Assembly: GCA_036645575.1 (NCBI GenBank)
Contig: JAVXNW010000089.1
Location: 1 to 10,433 of the forward strand
Direction of reading: 5' to 3'
DNA length: 10,433 nt
Source of the DNA: JAVXNW01 sp036645575
GTDB taxonomy: Bacteria > Bacillota > Clostridia > Christensenellales > Aristaeellaceae
Shown here piece by piece: positions 6,213-10,433 of this stretch. Both the position numbers and the translations under genes were made by a program. The notes below the pieces were generated by a model. It was not told the origin of the DNA and did no database searches. It saw only the letters and a list, made by a program, of their open reading frames with translations. How positions within the stretch are numbered: the stretch's first letter is position 1; each line of letters opens with the position of its first letter.

Positions 6213-6920
6213 ATGAGTCGATTGGGCGATACGATCAGGCAGGCGCGCGTGGGCGCGAATATGACAGAAAAACAACTGGGCAAAAAGAGCGGATTCTCCG
6301 AGAGCATGATCAAGGAGATCGAGGGGGGCCGGCGCATCGCCTCTGACGAGCAGGCGCAGCGCATCTTGAAGGTGATGGGGGTAAAGAACCCGGTATCGAC
6401 GGAATTGGAGGTTGCGGCGGAACCGGCGGTTCAGCTGCGGCCTAGACCCAGGCCCTACGTGCTGCCGCTCCCGGCGGCGGAGGTCGTCGAAAAACAGCCT
6501 GACGCGCCGAGCGAGGCGAGCGACGCCTGGCGTGACGCGCTGGGCGGCGTGGTCAAGCGGGTGCCGGTGACCGGGTCTGACGGCATGGTGATCGACCACG
6601 AGCTGACGCCGATTGTGGGCGGCAAGATCGAGGGCGGCGCGCCCGACAAGGTGTTTTACTATCGCTGCAACGACGATTCGCTGCGCGGATACCGGATTCA
6701 CGCGGGGGATCTGCTGCTGACCATTCCGGCGCAGACGATCACCGACCTTGCGATCATGGTGCTGCAATACAAGGGCGAGCGGATTGCGCGCAAGGTGAAC
6801 AAGCTGGACGGCGGGAAGGTGCTGCTTCAGTGCTATGACCGCGAGTTTGAGACGGAAAAAGTCGACCGAAGCGAGGTGCTTCCGATCGGCGTGTGCGTGC
6901 GCCTGACCAGACGCCTGTAG
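6213..6920 (+). CDS. XRE-family HTH regulator with LexA/CI-like (S24-type) C-terminal domain
   Basis: The 235-residue product has an N-terminal XRE helix-turn-helix (about 3-57: LGDTIRQARVGANMTEKQLG, then SESMIKEIEGGRR). A Pro/Ala-rich linker follows (about 65-105). The C-terminal domain (about 115-235) resembles the S24 fold of LexA and CI: NDDSLRGYRIHAGDLLLT matches the DSM...I..GD pattern. Ser156 and Lys194 (ARKVNK) sit 38 residues apart, close to the catalytic Ser-Lys spacing of LexA. No clear Ala-Gly cleavage site is seen before Ser156, so self-cleavage is uncertain. The start at 6213 is chosen because AAAGGA (6198-6203) lies 9 nt upstream and the promoter ends just before it; longer in-frame ATGs at 6126 and 6180 lie upstream of the likely RNA start. 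It diverges from the transporter operon and may regulate it. Its target and inducer are unknown. Confidence 0.85.
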   Translation: MSRLGDTIRQARVGANMTEKQLGKKSGFSESMIKEIEGGRRIASDEQAQRILKVMGVKNPVSTELEVAAEPAVQLRPRPRPYVLPLPAAEVVEKQPDAPSEASDAWRDALGGVVKRVPVTGSDGMVIDHELTPIVGGKIEGGAPDKVFYYRCNDDSLRGYRIHAGDLLLTIPAQTITDLAIMVLQYKGERIARKVNKLDGGKVLLQCYDREFETEKVDRSEVLPIGVCVRLTRRL

Positions 6921-6941
6921 GCGCTGGGAAAGGCGCCCGCG

Positions 6942-7829
<888 letters not shown>

Positions 7830-7833
7830 TTTA

Positions 7834-7839
7834 CCCTCC
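7834..7839 (-). promoter_or_regulatory. Shine-Dalgarno site that decides the sigma factor start
   Basis: GGAGGG on the minus strand lies 4 nt before the ATG at 7829. In-frame ATGs further upstream (7853, 7931) have no such site, and the residues they would add do not resemble sigma region 1. Confidence 0.75.
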
Positions 7840-7934
7840 TTCCTCGCCACCATCCTCTTAAATATCCAATTTGGCGATCGATCCGCCGCAATTCGACAAG
7901 ACCTGTCAAATTGCCCTTCATTGCTTCTCATGAC

Positions 7935-7964
7935 AGACTACCACATGCCGCGCACAACTGTCAA
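7935..7964 (-). promoter_or_regulatory. Probable promoter of the sigma factor gene
   Basis: On the minus strand a consensus -35 TTGACA (7959-7964) is followed after 18 nt by TAGTCT (7935-7940), a weak -10. Transcription would start near 7928, about 100 nt before the ATG. A second TTGACA at 7904-7909 lies inside the leader, but I found no matching -10 for it. It forms part of an imperfect dyad (GACA...TGTC) that could be a binding site. Confidence 0.55.
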
Positions 7965-7984
7965 GCACTGTGTGTGCAGGTGTG

Positions 7985-8017
7985 AAAAGGACCGCCGCGA
8001 TTTGCGGCGATCCTTTT
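7985..8017 (-). terminator. Intrinsic terminator of the sugar kinase gene
   Basis: The arms AAAAGGA-x-CGCCGC (7985-7998) and GCGGCG-x-TCCTTTT (8004-8017) form a 14-bp stem with a 5-nt loop. The x position is a C/A mismatch when read on the plus strand but a U-G wobble pair in minus-strand RNA, and the minus-strand stem ends in UCCUUUU. Both points favour the minus strand. It starts 3 nt after the kinase stop codon, upstream of the sigma promoter, so the kinase and sigma gene are separate units. Confidence 0.85.
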
Positions 8018-8020
8018 GAA

Positions 8021-9511
8021 TTATTCGCCCTGGTACAGGGCTTTGACCCCTTCATATAGGCGTCTGTATTTTTTGTAGCGTGCGTCGTAGCGCGCTTGAT
8101 TTTTTTGATCCGGCACGAATTGCTCGGCGTAGGCGATCATGTCCGCTTGCGCGGCGGCGATCGAGGGGTACTTGCCCAGCCCCACGTAGCCGATCAGCGC
8201 GGTCGCGAGCGTGCCGGCCTCCTTGTTTTGGGGCAGGTAGATATTCCGGCCAAATACGTCCGCGCGGATCTGCATCCATAGCGGCGAGTTGGAGCCGCCA
8301 CCCACGGTGATCACGCGCCTGACGTCGATGCCCGCGGCCTCGAGGCACTCGAGGTTCAGCCGCATCTCGTAGCTCTCGCCCTCGAGAAACGCGCGAAACA
8401 GCTTGCCGCGCGATGTGCCCAGGCGAAGCCCGATCACGGCGCCGGGCGTCGCGGCGTCCATGTAGGGCGTTCCACCGCCCGCGAGGTAGGGCAGCACGTA
8501 CAGGTCGGTCGGCTGATCGGGCGCCTCTTGGTTGAGCCGCCGATAGGCGTCCGGCGTCCCCGCGATGTCCTGCGCGAGGGTGTCGCGGAACCACTTGACC
8601 GCGCACCCGCCCGACATGTTAAACGCGTAGGTCACGTAGGTGTCGTTTGCCAAAAAGGGCACCACGGGGAAGTTGTATTTGAGCAGCTTGTCCATATCGA
8701 GCGTGTCCGCCCGCATGACCGAGGTGATGCAGTCCACCGTCCCCATGCCGTTGGCGACGTCGCCCGCCTCCCACGCGCCCGAGCCAAGCGCGGCCATGAT
8801 CTGGTCGTGCCCGCCGACGATCAGCTTGACGCCCGGCGTCATGCCCAGCCGCTTTGCCATCTCCGTGCTCATGCCGCCCACCACGCTCGCGCCGGGCACC
8901 GGCTCCGGCAGGATCGCGGGATCGATCCCGGCAAAGGCGATCGCGTCCGGAATCCATGCCTTTTGAAACACCTGAAACATCGCGCTGCGCGCCGCAAGCG
9001 AGTAGTCGCACTTGTGCGCGCCGCCCAGCATGTGGGTGATAAAGTCGGCAATGAAGCAGATCTTGCGCGTCTTTTCGAGGATTTCCGGCTTGTTCTCCTT
9101 CATCCAGCGCAGCTTGTACAGCGCGAACATCGGTTCAACGCCCTGTCCGCATTCGCAAAATATCTCGCGCGCGCTTTTGATTTTCAGGTATTCGTCGCAC
9201 GCCTCTTTTCCGCGCTTGTCCATGTAGATCATGGTGTTTGCCAGCACGCGGTCCTGCGCGTCCAGACACACAAACGACTCGCCAAAAGAGGTGACGCTGA
9301 TCGCCTGAATGCGCGTGCCCAAGCCGCGCGAGGATTCCTCCAGCACCGCCAGCGCCGAATCCAACAGCACGCGCGGATCCAGCTCGTATAATCCCTCGCC
9401 CTCGCTGATCAGGTCATACTCCCGGTAAGCATGGGCAACCACCCGCGCATCCCCCTCAAACACCGTGCTCTTTACGCCCGATGTCCCCACGTCCAGTCCA
9501 ATAACCGCCAT
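8021..9511 (-). CDS. FGGY-family carbohydrate kinase (xylulokinase-like)
   Basis: The 496-residue product is a full-length FGGY kinase, which transfers phosphate from ATP to a sugar or polyol in the cytoplasm. The N-terminal domain begins with the phosphate-binding GLDVGTSGVKSTVF (5-18). The usual substrate-contact motif W-x-D-x-R appears as IYMDKRG (95-101), with Met for Trp. The second domain has the catalytic base Asp236 in GGHDQIMAALGSG, the phosphate loop GMGTVD (255-260) and the FGGY signature GGGSNSPLWMQIRADVFG (404-421). The changed substrate motif makes the exact sugar uncertain: xylulose, ribulose, another pentulose or a tetritol are possible. The ATG has AAAGGAG (9518-9524) 6 nt upstream. 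It has its own promoter and terminator. A functional link to the CUT2 importer about 3 kb away is plausible but not proven by operon structure. Confidence 0.93.
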   Translation of the reverse strand: MAVIGLDVGTSGVKSTVFEGDARVVAHAYREYDLISEGEGLYELDPRVLLDSALAVLEESSRGLGTRIQAISVTSFGESFVCLDAQDRVLANTMIYMDKRGKEACDEYLKIKSAREIFCECGQGVEPMFALYKLRWMKENKPEILEKTRKICFIADFITHMLGGAHKCDYSLAARSAMFQVFQKAWIPDAIAFAGIDPAILPEPVPGASVVGGMSTEMAKRLGMTPGVKLIVGGHDQIMAALGSGAWEAGDVANGMGTVDCITSVMRADTLDMDKLLKYNFPVVPFLANDTYVTYAFNMSGGCAVKWFRDTLAQDIAGTPDAYRRLNQEAPDQPTDLYVLPYLAGGGTPYMDAATPGAVIGLRLGTSRGKLFRAFLEGESYEMRLNLECLEAAGIDVRRVITVGGGSNSPLWMQIRADVFGRNIYLPQNKEAGTLATALIGYVGLGKYPSIAAAQADMIAYAEQFVPDQKNQARYDARYKKYRRLYEGVKALYQGE

Positions 9512-9634
9512 TGTGTTCTCCTTTCGAAACCGCCTTCGCCACAGGCCAATGCCATTTGTTCGCGCGATAAGCGCAAAGAAAAGCGGGGCGTGCCATCTTC
9601 GCCTTGCTGGGTACGCGCCTTATCGGTTCTCGCT

Positions 9635-9662
9635 AGTATAGCATAAAACGCCCGCTTTGGAA
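9635..9662 (-). promoter_or_regulatory. Extended -10 promoter of the sugar kinase gene
   Basis: On the minus strand the extended -10 TGCTATACT (TATACT at 9635-9640, with the TG at 9642-9643) is preceded by a weak -35, TTCCAA (9657-9662), at a 16-nt spacing. Transcription should start near 9628, leaving a leader of about 117 nt before the ATG. Confidence 0.65.
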
Positions 9663-9740
9663 CATTTCGCCGCGCAAATTCTTATTTAAACCTCGAAAGC
9701 GGCAAGGCCCGGGTTTCGCGCTTGGTGTTCTTACGCGCAT

Positions 9741-9773
9741 AAAAATGCGGCCGATCAATGCGACCGCTTTTTT
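9741..9773 (-). terminator. Intrinsic terminator downstream of the EMPG-repeat protein gene
   Basis: In minus-strand RNA, GCGGUCG (9767-9761) pairs with CGGCCGC (9753-9747) over a 7-nt loop, with one U-G wobble. The stem is preceded by six A and followed by AUUUUU. On the plus strand the wobble becomes a C-A mismatch, so the element favours the minus strand. It lies 66 nt past the stop codon of the repeat protein, supporting that gene's strand. Confidence 0.8.
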
Positions 9774-9839
9774 CTGTGGCTTCCTTATTAAAGGCGCACG
9801 CGCCTACGTGGGCGGTTCAAACGCCGGGCAATGCCGCGC

Positions 9840-10433
9840 CTATTTTTGATGGGTGGAATGCCCGATCAGAAAACCAACGCTGCCGGAGACGAAATCGCGC
9901 AGTTGCGAGATTGTGGCGGTTGCCGCGTCGTTTCGCACGAAGTGATTGTGCGCGATCATCAAAAGAAGCAGCGCCAGGATGCCGATCGCCGCGACCACCA
10001 AAATTTGCAGTTGGACGCGCTTCTCCTCGCCCTCCCCCGCGCCGCTTCCCGGCATTTCGGGCTTTTCCCCCGCCACCTTTCCCGGCATTTCGAAGCTTCC
10101 CCGCGCGGCGTTTCCCGGCATTTCGGAGGTTCCCTTTGCGGGGCTTTCAGGGCGTTCCGCCGCAGCGCCTCCCGGCATTTCGGGGCTTCCCGAATCGGTC
10201 GCGCCACCTTGCCGATGCGTGCTTTCCGCGCCGGACGCAAAGCCGATCCGCACGCCTTGTGCGCGCGCCCCGCAAAAATCCATGGTTGCCAAAGCACGCG
10301 CCCCCGTCCCCGGATTCGCCCCCGCGCTTGCCCCCGTACCCGCCCCCGCGCCTTCCCCCGTGCCCGCCCCCGCGCTTGCCGCCGTGCTTGCGTGCGACGC
10401 TGCGACGGCTTCTGTGACGCCTGCGGGCGACTT
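9840..10433 (-). CDS. Partial gene: Gly/Ala-rich EMPG-repeat protein with a C-terminal membrane segment, function unknown
   Basis: The reading frame is open from the window edge to a stop at 9840 (197 residues visible), so the 5' end lies outside. A TTG at 10292 and an ATG at 10283 occur in frame, but the frame and its 24-bp tandem repeats continue upstream. Visible parts in order: a low-complexity Gly/Ala/Thr/Ser stretch (about 15-46), a unique stretch (50-82), repeats built on EMPG (85-133), a basic KR at 138-139, one hydrophobic helix (about 140-162, QLQILVVAAIGILALLLLMI) and a tail of about 35 residues. The product is probably a single-pass membrane or tail-anchored protein with a flexible stalk; topology is unknown. 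I recognise no family. The plus-strand frame here is Arg/Pro-rich and lacks a plausible fold, while the membrane helix and downstream terminator support the minus strand. Confidence 0.6.
   Translation of the reverse strand, partial: KSPAGVTEAVAASHASTAASAGAGTGEGAGAGTGASAGANPGTGARALATMDFCGARAQGVRIGFASGAESTHRQGGATDSGSPEMPGGAAAERPESPAKGTSEMPGNAARGSFEMPGKVAGEKPEMPGSGAGEGEEKRVQLQILVVAAIGILALLLLMIAHNHFVRNDAATATISQLRDFVSGSVGFLIGHSTHQK
10048..10182 (-). repeat. In-frame 33-bp repeats encoding an 11-residue EMPG motif
   Basis: Four exact copies of CCCGGCATTTCG (plus strand) occur at 10048-10059, 10081-10092, 10114-10125 and 10171-10182. The spacings are 33, 33 and 57 bp; the last equals 33 plus 24 and contains a diverged unit (ESPAKGTS). 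Each copy encodes EMPG at the head of an 11-residue unit of the form EMPGxxAxxxP. All units are in one frame of the minus-strand gene. Confidence 0.8.
10317..10388 (-). repeat. Three 24-bp tandem repeats encoding Gly/Ala-rich octapeptides
   Basis: Units at 10317-10340, 10341-10364 and 10365-10388 share CGCCCCCGCG followed by a variable end (plus strand). The 24-bp length keeps the minus-strand frame and encodes octapeptides rich in Gly, Ala, Ser and Thr. Near-identical units suggest recent slippage or unequal exchange. Confidence 0.75.

Larger units (their letters stand above)
9512..9839. other. Intergenic region between repeat-protein gene and kinase
   Basis: This 328-nt stretch holds no gene I can support. 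From right to left it contains about 66 nt of 3' untranslated sequence, the minus-strand terminator at 9741-9773, the kinase promoter at 9635-9662, and a leader of about 117 nt. The leader contains a long-range inverted repeat (GCGCCTTATC at 9615-9624 against GATAAGCGC at 9566-9574, one bulged base). Confidence 0.7.

Noticed and set aside
6921..6941. Bidirectional terminator between the XRE and sigma genes
   Set aside because: Only a 5-bp GGCGC/GCGCC dyad is present, without a U tract on either strand, too weak to call.
9758..10417. Plus-strand Arg/Pro-rich reading frame opposite the EMPG-repeat gene
   Set aside because: Its composition is what the complement of a GC-rich repeat gene gives. 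It begins inside the minus-strand terminator, whereas the minus strand shows a clean membrane helix and a terminator beyond its stop.

Overview
The window is a GC-rich bacterial segment (roughly 60% by eye) with strong GGAGG-type Shine-Dalgarno sites and sigma-A-type promoters. The short RpoD-like sigma factor, CUT2-type sugar transporter and FGGY kinase suggest a GC-rich member of the Bacillota (Clostridia-like). This placement is tentative: the solute-binding protein has a signal-peptidase-I signal and no lipobox, which is unusual for a single-membrane Gram-positive. No transposase, integrase, tRNA, rRNA or CRISPR array was recognised.

Layout, in transcription order on the minus strand from high to low coordinates. 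(1) 10433-9840: the 3' part of a gene cut by the window edge, encoding a Gly/Ala-rich, EMPG-repeat protein with one membrane segment near its C-terminus, followed by a good terminator at 9741-9773. (2) 9662-7985: an extended -10 promoter, a leader of about 117 nt, an FGGY (xylulokinase-like) sugar kinase and its own terminator. (3) 7964-6942: a promoter and a compact primary-type sigma factor. (4) 6153-6920, plus strand: an XRE regulator with a LexA/CI-like C-terminal domain and its own promoter. It converges on the sigma gene and diverges from the operon to its left. (5) 6021-169: a five-gene minus-strand operon encoding a PIG-L deacetylase, CUT2 permease, double-domain CUT2 ATPase, periplasmic-type binding protein and an M24/creatinase-fold protein. 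It starts from a well-formed promoter carrying a dyad over the -10, and has an internal hairpin between the last two genes. (6) 1-168: non-coding sequence with two perfect 34-bp direct repeats and a short hairpin between them.

How the genes may work together (inference): the binding protein, permease and ATPase import a small polyol, sugar or sugar-like compound. The PIG-L enzyme removes an N-acyl group and the M24-fold protein hydrolyses a C-N or similar bond. The FGGY kinase could phosphorylate the released polyol or sugar, but it is a separate transcription unit. The M24 protein has lost most metal-binding residues of the peptidase family, so it is more likely a creatinase-like non-metallo hydrolase than a peptidase. 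The divergent XRE regulator is the natural candidate to control the operon, but no shared operator was found.
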